The notes beneath the pieces were generated by a model that searched no databases, had not been told where the DNA came from, and saw only the letters and a list, made by a program, of their open reading frames with translations. A stretch of DNA of 64,000 nt, taken from Carallia brachiata. Lineage: Eukaryota > Streptophyta > Magnoliopsida > Malpighiales > Rhizophoraceae. Positions 39,140 through 49,277 of the stretch are shown piece by piece; position 1 is the first letter of the stretch; each line of letters starts with the position of its first letter. The DNA lies in contig JADCRB010000118.1 of assembly GCA_021464245.1 (NCBI GenBank), positions 3,784,056 through 3,848,055 of the forward strand. Reading direction: 5' to 3'. The position numbers were made by a program, and so were the translations under genes.

Positions 39140-40008
39140 TTTAGGATCTGTTTAGAGATATTGTCAATTTTTGTTATTATTATTTTTTTTTTTTTATTTT
39201 TACTATTTATTGAATTTTTGTATTTATTATTTTCAACTTTTGTTTTTTTTAACAATAAAAAAATAGATACAGAAAGAATATTGAGGAAAATGGTAAAAAG
39301 AGTGTGAATAGAGAGAAAAAAGAGAGAGAAAGAGAGTAGAGAGAGAATGAGTAGAGAGAATGGTAGAGAGAGAAAAGAGAGAGAGAGGTAGAGAAAGAAT
39401 GAGTGGAGCGAATGGTAGAGAGAAAAAAAATGAGAAAGAAAGGGTAGAGAAAGAATGAGTAGAGAGAATGGTAGAGAGAGACAGACAGTAGAGAAAGAAT
39501 GAGTAGAGAGAGAAAAATGAGAGAGAAAGGAGGTAGAGGGTAGCGAAAGAATGAGTAGATAGAATGATAGAGAGAGAAAATGAGAGAGAGAGGGTAGAGA
39601 GAGAATGAGTAGAGAGAATGATGAAGAGATAAAAAGGGAGAGAGAGAGAGAGGATAGAGAGAGAATAAGTGGAGAGACTAGTAGAGACAGAAAAAGGAGA
39701 GAGAGAGGACAGAGAGAGAATGAGTAGAGAGAAAAAAAAATAGAGGGACAAAGAGATGATGAGTAGAGAGTGATATAGTGAAGATGATGAATACAGAGAG
39801 AAAAGGTTGTTAGAGAAAGTATAAAAAAGAAAGTAAAAAATAAATTGAGAAAGCATATTTTATTGTTTTCTCAAATTTTTTTCTTTGAAAAATGCTTTCA
39901 ATTTTTCAACAAAAACCAAAAAACAAAAACGATACTAAACATGTTTTCTATTTTTTTGTAAAAAATAAATAAAAAACAGATAATTTAAGCTATACTGAAC
40001 GAGCCTTT
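39140..40008. mobile_element. Probable TIR element carrying a GA-rich minisatellite
   Basis: The left end AGGATCTGTTTAGAGATATTG resembles the reversed right end AGGCTCGTTCAGTATAGCTTA. Just inside both lie TTTTTGTT-type stretches. These ends match a common plant non-autonomous pattern, but the similarity is partial and no target duplication was fixed. The centre is the minisatellite at 39293-39800. Confidence 0.4.
39293..39800. repeat. Purine-rich minisatellite, GAGAGAATGAGTAGAGAG-type units
   Basis: About 500 bases made of variants of GTAGAGAGAGAATGAGTAGA with A runs between. The plus strand is almost all purine apart from single T's. Open frames on the minus strand (Ser/Leu/Tyr-rich) are products of the repeat, not a gene. 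Confidence 0.9.
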
Positions 40009-40029
40009 AAATTGTTGCTCAACGTTTTA

Positions 40030-40533
40030 GCTTTTCTTTTATTCTATATACAATAGTTTATTTTTGTAAACTTGATCACACATATTTTTGTTATATAATA
40101 ATTTGATATTTTTTTTTGTCATTTAACTGTTAAATTTATTAAAATATATATCATTTATTCGTTACATCAGACTACCTTTTAATAAAATATCATGTCATTA
40201 AAAATATAGTGATATGACATATTTTTTCATTACTTTTTTTATTAAATTCCAAAAATTATAAAAATAAATAAATCAAGAAAATGTCACATTATCATATTTT
40301 TATGATATAATATCTTTTCAAAAGGTGGTCTGATTTATGATATGATATCTTTTTAAAAAAGTGGTCTGACGATAAGGCGAGTTGATAATGCATATCTTAG
40401 TAAATTTAACAATCAAAAAAATATTAAACTAGATTTTACAACAAAAACATGAAAGATTAATTTTATAAAAATAAAATATTTTATTTACAATTAAATAGTA
40501 ATCCAAACATTAGACTTTAATTTAAGATTTTAA
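40030..40533. mobile_element. Long-TIR MITE-like element, family E copy 2
   Basis: It shares with 6748-7229 the right-hand block reading AGTAAATTTAACAATCA, then ACAAAAACAT, then a TTAATTTAAGATTTTAAC end. Its own left part (TTTAACTGTTAAATTTATTA, CAGACTACCTTTTAATAAAA) pairs with its reversed right part. No coding capacity. The outer bounds are approximate. Confidence 0.55.
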
Positions 40534-41322
40534 CCTTTCAATTTCCATATGCAGAGTTTAACTAGAGGGAACTCCACGATATTTAAAGATGTAATTCATT
40601 TGTTTTTTTGAAGACAAACCGGTATTTAAGAGTTCAGGCCTCCATTTTTAGAAGTCTTGAATTTTAATTTAACAAAGAAGTGTGTAAGATTAATGAAAAA
40701 GAGAGCTATTTCAATTGTGTGGTTCACAACAGGTTTTTTAATAAACAAAAAAATAAAAGATATAATTCCTTTAAATTGAATACTTCTTACATATAATGAG
40801 TTTTTTATTTTCTTTTTACTAATTCAGACTATATTTTAATCCAAATTTGTGATCTTACGGTACAATATAAATGAAAAAATCCTTGACTTACACGTTGTGA
40901 TGCTGCTGCGATGCTTTAAAACAAGCCGTATATGTTTGTGATTATCTACGAAGAACAACTACCACCAACTAATATACAGCTGATCAACAAGAATTTCTTC
41001 CATGCCAGCCAGGCAATTAAATCCATTATCCGTTAAATCCGCTTGTTTCAAAGTTGTCCAAATATTCCTTCAAGATCCTAAATGGGATGCCGTTAAGTAC
41101 ACATGAAAACTAGATCAGAAGCAATAGGAAGTTCATTTGGTAGGCAATGGAAGACATTAAAATCCAAGTTCTATCAAGACAGCCAACGTTGCTGCGCTTG
41201 ACTGAAGTAGAATATGACAGCAAATCATATACACTTGAAAACATAAAAATCTCTCTCTAGTTTCCAACGCCACAAGCGATGTAAAAATTTGAGGTGTTTG
41301 AAAGAAGATGTGCGCCCACACC

Positions 41323-41337
41323 ACCCCCCCCCCCCCC
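41323..41337. repeat. Poly-C run
   Basis: About 14-15 consecutive C's followed by GGGA. Its exact length may be unreliable, since other homopolymers in the window look mis-sized. Confidence 0.8.
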
Positions 41338-42579
41338 GGGACGGATTTTATGGTCAACTTATAATAAAAATTAGGGCAGTAGGTCATGAAGCAAGAGTTC
41401 CAAGTGAAGTTTGTAACACAAAAAACAGAGTGAGTTATGCAACATCAAGTTGTGGGTCCTTTTTAATTTTTTTTTCTTAATTGGCTACAAAATGATTTTT
41501 TTTAAATATAGTTAGAGTTTAGAATAATACTCATTTAAATTTAATTTTTAATTTAAAAAATAATAAGATATTGATCAGAGCGCAGCACACTACCCTCAAA
41601 AACACCTAGTTGCACCCGAAAGTCTTTAGTTTTTTTTATCTATGTCACATAACAAAGTCTTCTTAATACATAAATTAAAAAATAATTAAAAACTAAAAAA
41701 AACTCAATTTAGCAATAAATTTAGAATAGGGAAAAAATCGTACCCATAAATTTTTCTTTTTATTTTCTTAAATATAAAAAGACAATGCGAAATTTTTATT
41801 TAAATTTTTTGTATTGTTTGTTAAATAAAAAACTCTTAAAATAAGACAATAAATGAGGTGAGTGATTATAAATTTTCCATATTGCTTCTTAAACAAAAAA
41901 AAATACTTTGAAAATAAGACGATCAATAAGGGTCAGTTATTTATTTTTTCAAAGAATTAATTATCAATTTAAGTATCCTCTCTCTATCTCTATAAATGTA
42001 ATATTGTATGTTTAGAAGGTCCATTTTACTCTTCATTAACAGAAAATCGTTATTATGTATTTAGGAGGTCCACTTTACTCTGCAGAAAGTCATCATTCCT
42101 AAAGTCATCATTGCCTATAAATTACTTTTTGATTTTATTGTATTATGTTCTTTTACGAAAAAGTCATTTTTTCGATTATAAATTTTGTGAAAATAACAAA
42201 ACTTATTTAAACGATAAAATTAACGTTAAATTATAAAAAAAAATTAAGTTATAGTATTAATTGTTATTGTGTTCGGTAATAGAAGATTTGCTAAATATCA
42301 CCCAACACATACTTCATATTTGTAAGAATATTCATATGACTATATAATTTGTGAGCTTCTGATTTTTGGGTGAGTAAGTTTTTAATTTGACATCTAATTT
42401 TTGGTATCTCAACTCAACTTGTCACACAACACGCAGCAATCAACAGTTTGCATACTCTGATGCTCCCACACGTACTTTATCAAAGTCATCCTATTTTCAG
42501 AACCAAATCCCAATTAATTAACAAAGCAGCGAGCTTTGTTCTACAATTCAACCAAACAATTAAGCCTCTCCCCAAAGCC

Positions 42580-43191
42580 ATGCTTCGCTACGCGCCTCCA
42601 CCATTTCTGTCACCACAGTCACAGCCAACGCCGCCCCCTCCGCCGTGGCTGCTGGTACCGCCGCCTCCTCTGCCTCCTCCTCCACCACCACATCATCGTC
42701 ATCCTCCTCTTCTTCATCACCATCATAACGGCAGCGATAATACACAAAAGGAGATTTTAACAGTTGGTGGACTCATCGTCATGATCATATTATGCAGCAT
42801 TTTCATGTTGTGGGGCGGCCGTTATAATCGCCAACATCACCACCACCACCACGGGCACGACGGAAACGAAATGAGCAATCATGACATTGAAATTCCTGAA
42901 ATGGGAATTCGAGATCACGAAGAAGAAACATCGCAAACAGAGCAAGCTGGAAGAGGGGGAGGCTCGAAGGAATTGATTATAGCATTGCCGCCGCCGCCTC
43001 CTGTTGTTTACCACAAACGGACCATGAGCGCCAACTGTGCTGTTTGCTTGGAGGCCTTGGCTGACGGAGACGAGTGCCGGGTGATTCCTGCTTGCAATCA
43101 TATGTACCATCTAGCTTGCATCGATCAGTGGCTTGAAAACAACACCAATTGCCCGCTTTGCCGTAGTTATGTTTGGAATAAACGAATATAA
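42580..43191 (+). CDS. RING-H2 finger protein, ATL-like (copy 1)
   Basis: Predicted membrane-anchored E3 ubiquitin ligase of the plant ATL type; 203 residues, no intron. Order: a Pro-rich N-terminus (residues 6-45), one membrane segment (about 59-78, ILTVGGLIVMIILCSIFMLW), a His-rich stretch (86-93), an acidic linker, then a RING-H2 domain with ligands C153, C156, C172, H174, H177, C180, C191, C194 (spacing 2-15-1-2-2-10-2). The motif IALPPPPPVVYHK before the RING replaces the GLD motif of canonical ATLs and is echoed in copy 3. The start at 42580 was chosen because the Pro-rich/TM layout follows at once. An in-frame ATG at 42460 would add 40 residues of uncertain status. Substrates are unknown. 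Confidence 0.88.
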   Translation: MLRYAPPPFLSPQSQPTPPPPPWLLVPPPPLPPPPPPHHRHPPLLHHHHNGSDNTQKEILTVGGLIVMIILCSIFMLWGGRYNRQHHHHHHGHDGNEMSNHDIEIPEMGIRDHEEETSQTEQAGRGGGSKELIIALPPPPPVVYHKRTMSANCAVCLEALADGDECRVIPACNHMYHLACIDQWLENNTNCPLCRSYVWNKRI

Positions 43192-43294
43192 TAAAGAGAA
43201 CAATCTTCAGGTTTTCTTTTCTTCTCTTTCATTTGGATCATGATTTTAAGAAATTTTATCTAATAATGTTTGTTTGAATTTGGTAAATTATTAC

Positions 43295-43594
43295 ATGTTC
43301 TTGTTCTTCATTATTCCCTTTTGTTTAAAGTTCATACAAGTAGGAGGCCCTTCTTGCATGTCCTATGTGTTGCTATGTGATCATAGGATAAATGAGTTTA
43401 ATACTATGAAAATTTCTTGCACAAAGAAATGGTTAAATGGCAATATGTGTAAAAAATTAATGGAGGATTATGATCACTGTGAGAAAAATTGTGGTCGCAT
43501 ACCTCAGGGTGCGGTCTTTTGTCCTTCTGTTCTCTCTTGTTCTGAATCTTCCAACAAGTGGGATACATGTAGCTTCCAATATTCTGGTCGTTAA
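43295..43594 (+). CDS. Putative small secreted Cys-rich protein, unrecognised
   Basis: A 99-codon open frame starting MFLFFIIPFCLKFIQVGGPS, which looks like a short signal peptide, about 100 bases past the stop of the first RING gene. The remainder is Cys-rich: nine Cys after residue 18, with CX6C near the start, a CX3C (CEKNC), and a closing region CPSVLSC to WDTCSFQYSGR. The spacing does not match defensins, LTPs, thionins or any family I recall. Nothing shows it is transcribed. It could be a terminal exon of a larger gene, a fast-evolving secreted peptide, or a chance frame. It lies directly before the MITE at 43642. Confidence 0.35.
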   Translation: MFLFFIIPFCLKFIQVGGPSCMSYVLLCDHRINEFNTMKISCTKKWLNGNMCKKLMEDYDHCEKNCGRIPQGAVFCPSVLSCSESSNKWDTCSFQYSGR

Positions 43595-43641
43595 AGGGGT
43601 CTCAAATCCTCTCTTTTTTGTATTGGTATGGACAAAAAATA

Positions 43642-44141
43642 GAATATACATTTATTTAATCTTAAATTTTTAATTTTTTTTTTATTTAAATCCTAAACTT
43701 TTTTGAAATTTTATTTTAGTTTTAAACCTTTTGATTATGTTCCAAATCAGTCTTTCCGTTAGTCAAACCGTTAAAAATTACTGTTGACTAACGGAAATTT
43801 TTTAAAAAAGGTAAAATACACTATTTTAATTCACCAGTTAACAGAAATACGTTGTGTAATTTTAAAATAAATAAATAAATAAATAACTCAAAATCTCAAC
43901 TTATATGTTATTATTTGAGAGTAAAATACAAACATTTAATAACAAAAAAAATTTAAATAATATATTTTACCTTTTTAAAAAAATTTTCGTTAGTGAACAG
44001 TAATTTTTAACGGTTTGACTAACGGAATGACTGATTTGGAACAAAATTAAAAGGTTGAGAACTGAAATGAAATTTCAAAAAAGTTTAGGACTTAAATAAA
44101 AAAAATATAAAAATTTAGGACTAAATAAATACATATACCCC
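43642..44141. mobile_element. Mutator-like MITE with 11-bp target-site duplication
   Basis: The left arm (43642 to about 43833) pairs with the reversed right arm (about 43960-44141). Matching blocks are ATCCTAAACTTTTTTGAAAT and AGTCCTAAACTTTTTTGAAA, then CCGTTAGTCAAACCGTTAAA on both sides. Flanking GACAAAAAATA occurs at 43631-43641 and 44142-44152, an 11-base direct repeat. Long TIRs plus a 9-11 bp duplication are typical of MULE-derived MITEs. It encodes no protein. Confidence 0.8.
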
Positions 44142-45559
44142 GACAAAAAATAAACGTTAGCCAGTTTGAAAATTTATAGGCTTCTATTTGACCTCATGAT
44201 TTTACTTTTACTTTTTTTTTTTCATTAGAACTGTTAGAACAATAGTAAGTAATAATAAATTATGTGGGTAAGATCTTAAATTCAAATTCTAAACTTAATA
44301 ATTAGTAGTCACTGCTCTCAACTTCTTAAACTATACTTAATTCGCATGATTTTTCTTTGTTCTATTCCAATGTATAGCTGCTAAGAAGAAAAAAGCGTAA
44401 AAAAAAAAGATTGGGAAAGTAAAATGTGGAAGGGATGTTTGAATTGGTGTAAATGTAGGACTGAGGGAAAAACCATCCATCTAAAATGGTAAAACTTAAT
44501 AGAAGAGGAAGTCCCAACTTTACTCGCATGGAAAAAGTAATATGCACATCAATATGTACCTTCATATCCGTGTGTGATTCTGCTCAAAGTTTCCAAATTC
44601 CAACGTATTTTGTTTAGTTGGATCTAGAAATTACCAGTGTGATTGAAAATATGAGAAGCAAGTTTTTCTTTTTAATATTTCGCAGTTAAATTAAGAGCCA
44701 CCAAAAAAACAATTGTCACCAAATTGAATTTAGAGACAAGAAAAGCTGAAAGATTGCCAAGTACCATTCTTAGTCATCCATTGTTCCAATACGGTAGAAG
44801 AGGTGGAGCTGCCAGTAACCACGAAAGTCCACCGCTTCCTTGCTCTGCCGTGGCAGTAGTTATCAAATACCGAGAAATGATACATGGATCAGTATACATA
44901 TTGTTATACATTAAAATTAACTGTAAATTTCATAAATTTTTAGATTTTGTTCATAATTTATGATCTACAATAATGCTAAGGTCCATGCATAATAAAATTA
45001 TGAAAAACATGTACAAATAGAGACTACATCTCTCTTCGCGTCTGTTTATTTCCGTGTCCGTGCAATCAGTACGGCATGAAAAAACCCAGGATCTCAATGC
45101 TCGGTAAGCTGATTCCTTTTTTTTTTTTTTTTTGGGTCTAAATGGAAGGCATAGCCTAGGACAACAAGAGTTTGAAGGGAAGTCTAGGAAGCCACTAAGC
45201 CGGGCCAAGCAACCCCACGGAAGTGCTGCTGTATCATGGGTGCCACACCAGGCAGACGTTCAGTAAATATGTGAACCTCGATGTGCTGTTTGGCCCCTTA
45301 TGCGCGGTAAGCTGATTCTTCCGCATTTGAGTTTCATTATGATACGAGCAATGGAGCCACAAGCCCAATTAGCCTGTTATGAGGGCTGATTTCCAATTTC
45401 AGAGTTTCATTCCACTCAGTTCCAGCATGCAGTTTAATCTTAGGAAGCTCACCTCAAGCCCAAGACGCGCTTAAAGTACTAGGGCACTTCTATCACGTCA
45501 CTACTAAGATTCGTACATTCAGACTTGCAAAAGATTCAGAGCATACCGTTCTCAGGTCC

Positions 45560-45995
45560 ATTAAAATTAGATTAGTTATCGAATTAAAAATAACAGTAAT
45601 TTAATATTTAATTGATTGAACTAGTTAAATTAATAATTAATTATATATGTATATATATAAGTAATTAAAAATAATATTTATAAATAGCGATTAAATATTA
45701 ATTATTTTAGTTTTAAGGATTCAATTGAAAGTTTTGATCAAATTTAAAATTAAATTAAAATTTTTAATTAAATTTAAAAGTTAAATTATAATTTAAATAA
45801 AATTTAAAGTCAAATTATAATTTATAAATTTTTTTATTTGATTTGTACTAGTCTAACCGGTCTCCTTTTTACAAGTTTTGATCAGTTTTTGATCAATTTT
45901 TGACCGATCTGAGATTTTGTTAAAACTAACTATAAATCAAATCAAACTCCTAACTGGTCACTTATTGAACCGGTCCGATTGGCCGATCAAATCCA
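45560..45995. mobile_element. CCGG-type dispersed repeat, CpG-decayed copy
   Basis: It shares with 29290-29940 the core ATAATATTTATAAATAGCGA-TTAAATATTAATT and the following series of TTAAATTA(T/A)AATTT phrases in the same order. Where copy 1 has TTGACCGG, this copy reads TTGATCAG and TTGATCAA, the change expected from methyl-C deamination. ATTGAACCGGTCCGATTGG remains near the right end. Confidence 0.6.
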
Positions 45996-46182
45996 ATTTT
46001 TACAACCATATCAACAAATCCAACATCAATGTTTACATCAATGTTGCGTGCTTTGTAATCTTGTCTCCTGACTTAAGTGTTGAAATGTTAAAGTTAAAAG
46101 AATCCTGTAAATGGATCCAAAAAAAAAAAATCGTCCAACCTCTTAACCGTACTTTTTTTCTTGGGCCTGTAAGTCATTTATG

Positions 46183-46199
46183 CCCCCCCGGGGGGGGGG
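46183..46199. repeat. C7G10 homopolymer junction
   Basis: Seven C's followed directly by ten G's. The length should be treated with caution. Confidence 0.8.
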
Positions 46200-46485
46200 A
46201 GTATTCACTTTTGTCCTGGGGGATTGGGCCTTACATCTAGGTTGGACTCAGACTGTAAGGCCACAAATGAGCGCACGGTTGAATTGGCCTGTTTCCAAAA
46301 GATAAATCATCAATTTTGCATTTTTATTCGCATAATATAAGCTGCACCCAATAGGAACTTACTTAATCTTCATTCAGAATTTTCTTTTTTTTTCCGCGTA
46401 GCTTATGGTCTGCGTCCGTTTATGTCCGATTCGGATTCTGGACTAATAGTAATCCTACTACAACTAAAACACCAAGTGATCCGTC

Positions 46486-46493
46486 TATATAAG
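46486..46493 (+). promoter_or_regulatory. TATA box of RING-H2 copy 2
   Basis: TATATAAG in the context CCGTCTATATAAGAGG lies 160 bases before the ATG at 46653. Motif and distance fit a plant core promoter. Confidence 0.6.
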
Positions 46494-46652
46494 AGGCCCC
46501 CTATTCACTTTCTTTGTGTATATTAATCAATAACAATTAACCCTCTTTCTTGATCATTCTCAACATCCATTAAACCAAACATATGGCTTAGAAATATATA
46601 GGTAGGCGCACAGTTTATCCAACTGCATATTCTCACCTAACACCCACTAATT

Positions 46653-47048
46653 ATGTCTCTTAGTCCAATGGACCATCTTTTAATTGAGCTCGCACTAGCA
46701 GGATGCGGCTTGTTAGTTTTCGCGCTGCCGTTTTGCCCTTTACTGCCAAGTTTCCAAGGCCGACCACCGGAGCCAGTCATCCATGAACGACAAGAGCCAC
46801 CACGCCGGCAACCACCACCGCGACATCCTCGACGCTCAGGGCAGCCTTCATGGTCGGATGTTACATTCAAAACAGAAGACAGCGTAGGAACATCTTGTAA
46901 GGATTGTGTTATTTGCTTGGACGAGTTCGCGGATGGAGACGAGTGTAGGGTTCTTAACACATGCAAGCATACGTACCACAAGGTTTGCATTAAACAGTGG
47001 TTTGTCATTGACTCAAGATGCCCTCTTTGTCGAGATTCTGCTAATTAA
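46653..47048 (+). CDS. RING-H2 finger protein, ATL-like (copy 2)
   Basis: Short predicted membrane E3 ligase of 131 residues, intronless. Order: a hydrophobic segment at residues 9-32 (LLIELALAGCGLLVFALPFC), an Arg/Pro-rich linker (37-66), then RING-H2 with ligands C85, C88, C104, H106, H109, C112, C123, C126. The spacing is the same as in the copies at 42.6 and 49.3 kb. The acceptor-like sequence before the domain lacks the IAL-VVxYK motif of copies 1 and 3, so it is the more diverged member. It ends two residues after CRDS. ATG at 46653 is the first in frame, with a TATA box upstream. No frame defects. Confidence 0.87.
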   Translation: MSLSPMDHLLIELALAGCGLLVFALPFCPLLPSFQGRPPEPVIHERQEPPRRQPPPRHPRRSGQPSWSDVTFKTEDSVGTSCKDCVICLDEFADGDECRVLNTCKHTYHKVCIKQWFVIDSRCPLCRDSAN

Positions 47049-49277
47049 TCGCATATTAGGTATAATGGAATTACAATTCTGCACCAAGGGAAGCTAGAAT
47101 CCCGTCTGATCCAATTAATTAATTACAATTCCAAAGGGGTTCATCTGCTAGAGCCGTTCATCACAAGATTATGTAGGTTGGCAATTTACAGATGGGTCTC
47201 TTAAGTGTTTTTTCTTTCGGTCTCCAAGTTTTACTTCACGTTTTTTGTAATTAATTTTTGGACAGAAAAATTTTTTGGTTGTTTTATTTATATAACTTCA
47301 AAGTGGTAACCAAGTAATATGACATATTAGATAGTTAAATTCGTGAAAAATAAAAAATAAATAAATTTTTAGATATTATTAAAGTAAGACTGTATTTCTA
47401 TTAATTATAACTTATTTGCCATGTTTAGTTACTCTTTCAAAAATTGAATTCTAACATATATCTCAACCAGGTTTTAGGCTTGCCATCTGGTCAAGTCACC
47501 CAATTAATTTAAATTATGAAAACAAGTTCGATTTCTACCCACACGGAAATTCATATGTCTATTAATGGTCAGCCTAACGTGGATTTACCTTAAGTATATC
47601 AAAATTCAAATACTGCACACAGAATAATTTCCAGGTTATATATTAATTAGCCAATAATGTGCAAGGATTAGTCCTTCTATGCGCACAAATATTTTGAATT
47701 TCGTGATATTTCAAAATATATTTGTGCGCATATTTACGTATACACAGCTTAATGTGGCACCCACAGGCCATAGATTACATGGAAGCCAGATTATCTGCAC
47801 TTTTTTATGTGCTTTTATTTTAATTATAAGAAAAGCTAAAATGTTATAAAAGGTGAACAGAGTTAATAAAAGTCAAATACAAGATCAAAAAAATTATCGT
47901 TATTGGAAATTAATATGTATAGTAAATTTTTTATGCTGGAAATATATTAGGTAGGATATTTAAATAACAATAAAATAAAAATTATATGATATAAATTGTT
48001 GAATAATTAAAATTTAGAATTTTATAAGAATGACCTTCTAATCTAGTATTGTTGGATTTACATGAGTTTTTCTCATGTTTGAACTCGATATTAATAAGTT
48101 TATAATTTAAAATCACATCTTAGCATAAATCTTTTTATATTTTTTAGGGTACGTGACAATAAAAGACATAAATTCATGCTAATGCAAAAAAAAATGTATT
48201 AAATTATTATTAAATTATTACTTTACATTATGTACGAAGAAATTTATCTTTTAAAGTCTGCGTTTTAAAAGAGCCTTTAATGATCATTTAATAATTAGTA
48301 CTATCCCACTTGAGAACTCACATCAAAAGCTAACGATTGGTTAAAATATTTAGTTGAGATCTTTTAAATTAGTGTTCAAATTTTAAGGTTTTGAGCCCCA
48401 AAACCGAAGGGTTAATCACAATACTAAAAGATTTTTTATCTAAATTTTTACTTGGTTATAAGGAGATCTCAATTTTTTATAATTATTATGATATTTTTTT
48501 ATAATAAAACATAATAAAATATATTTTTTATTATAAAAATATTATGATGATTATAAAAATTTATAAATTTGTTACAGTCAGACAAAATTTTAAATAAAAA
48601 TTTTTTAGTGCATTACATTTTTCCCAAACAAAAAGGTTCTTAACCGAATCTCATGCCATGTATTGGGGCCACACGTGTGGAACAGAAATTTGTACCATTC
48701 AAATTTTTTGACTTAATTGTTTTGAACAAAAGAATTTTTTTGACTTAATTATGATTTCCTTATGTGGAATTTTGATAACCTATATTTTCCTATAATTTCC
48801 GTTTCTGTTCTGAGTTTTAAATTTTTTGGATTTTCTCTTCGTGGCAACGCGCATTATGCCCTTTTTGAACTAATCCTGCTTCAAGACTCTGGTTAATTTT
48901 GGTCACAGAGATTTATGACAATCTGAAGGCCAGACAGATTCACCAATAAATTTTGTTGTACCAACGATTGCGTAACTCAATTAATTAAAATAATTTGATT
49001 TCGTATGAGAGATTATATACTTGAATCTTATCATAATCAAATCGTAAATTAAATATACAATTTATTATCTGATGTGAGAAATATTATATCTAAATACAAA
49101 GTCTTGATATTGAAATTATAACCACCACCACACTTTCTATTTTTTAAAGTAAATAAATAAATAGAATAATTATTTTTGTAGTGAAAAAAAAAATTGGAGT
49201 TTTTAACTTCAAATACAATACCTTCCGATATTTAACTTTAAATAGTCATCCTTATACACACCATTCCCCGAGAAATC
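47049..49277. other. Intergenic DNA between RING copies 2 and 3
   Basis: AT-rich, with a near-perfect short hairpin at 47680-47730 and no recognised gene. AT-rich blocks around 48480-48580 resemble dispersed repeats elsewhere in the window but were not delimited. Confidence 0.5.
47680..47730. repeat. Short hairpin with TGCGCACAAATA arms
   Basis: TGCGCACAAATATTTTGAA (47680-47698) pairs with TTCAAAATATATTTGTGCGCA (47710-47730) with a two-base bulge and an 11-base loop. The stem is about 19 bp. Confidence 0.75.

Larger units (their letters stand above)
38881..42440. other. Repeat-filled intergenic DNA between CXIP4 and the first RING gene
   Basis: It holds an element with a purine-rich minisatellite (39140-40008), a family E long-TIR element (40030-40533) and a poly-C run (about 41323-41337). 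No supported gene was seen. Confidence 0.55.
44153..46480. other. Intergenic DNA between RING copies 1 and 2
   Basis: It contains the decayed CCGG-type repeat (45560-45995) and the C7G10 run (46183-46199). Several short open frames lack any recognisable feature. No RNA gene was recognised. Confidence 0.5.

Noticed and set aside
39233..39856. 207-codon Ser/Leu/Tyr-rich open frame
   Set aside because: Pure product of the purine minisatellite read on the opposite strand.
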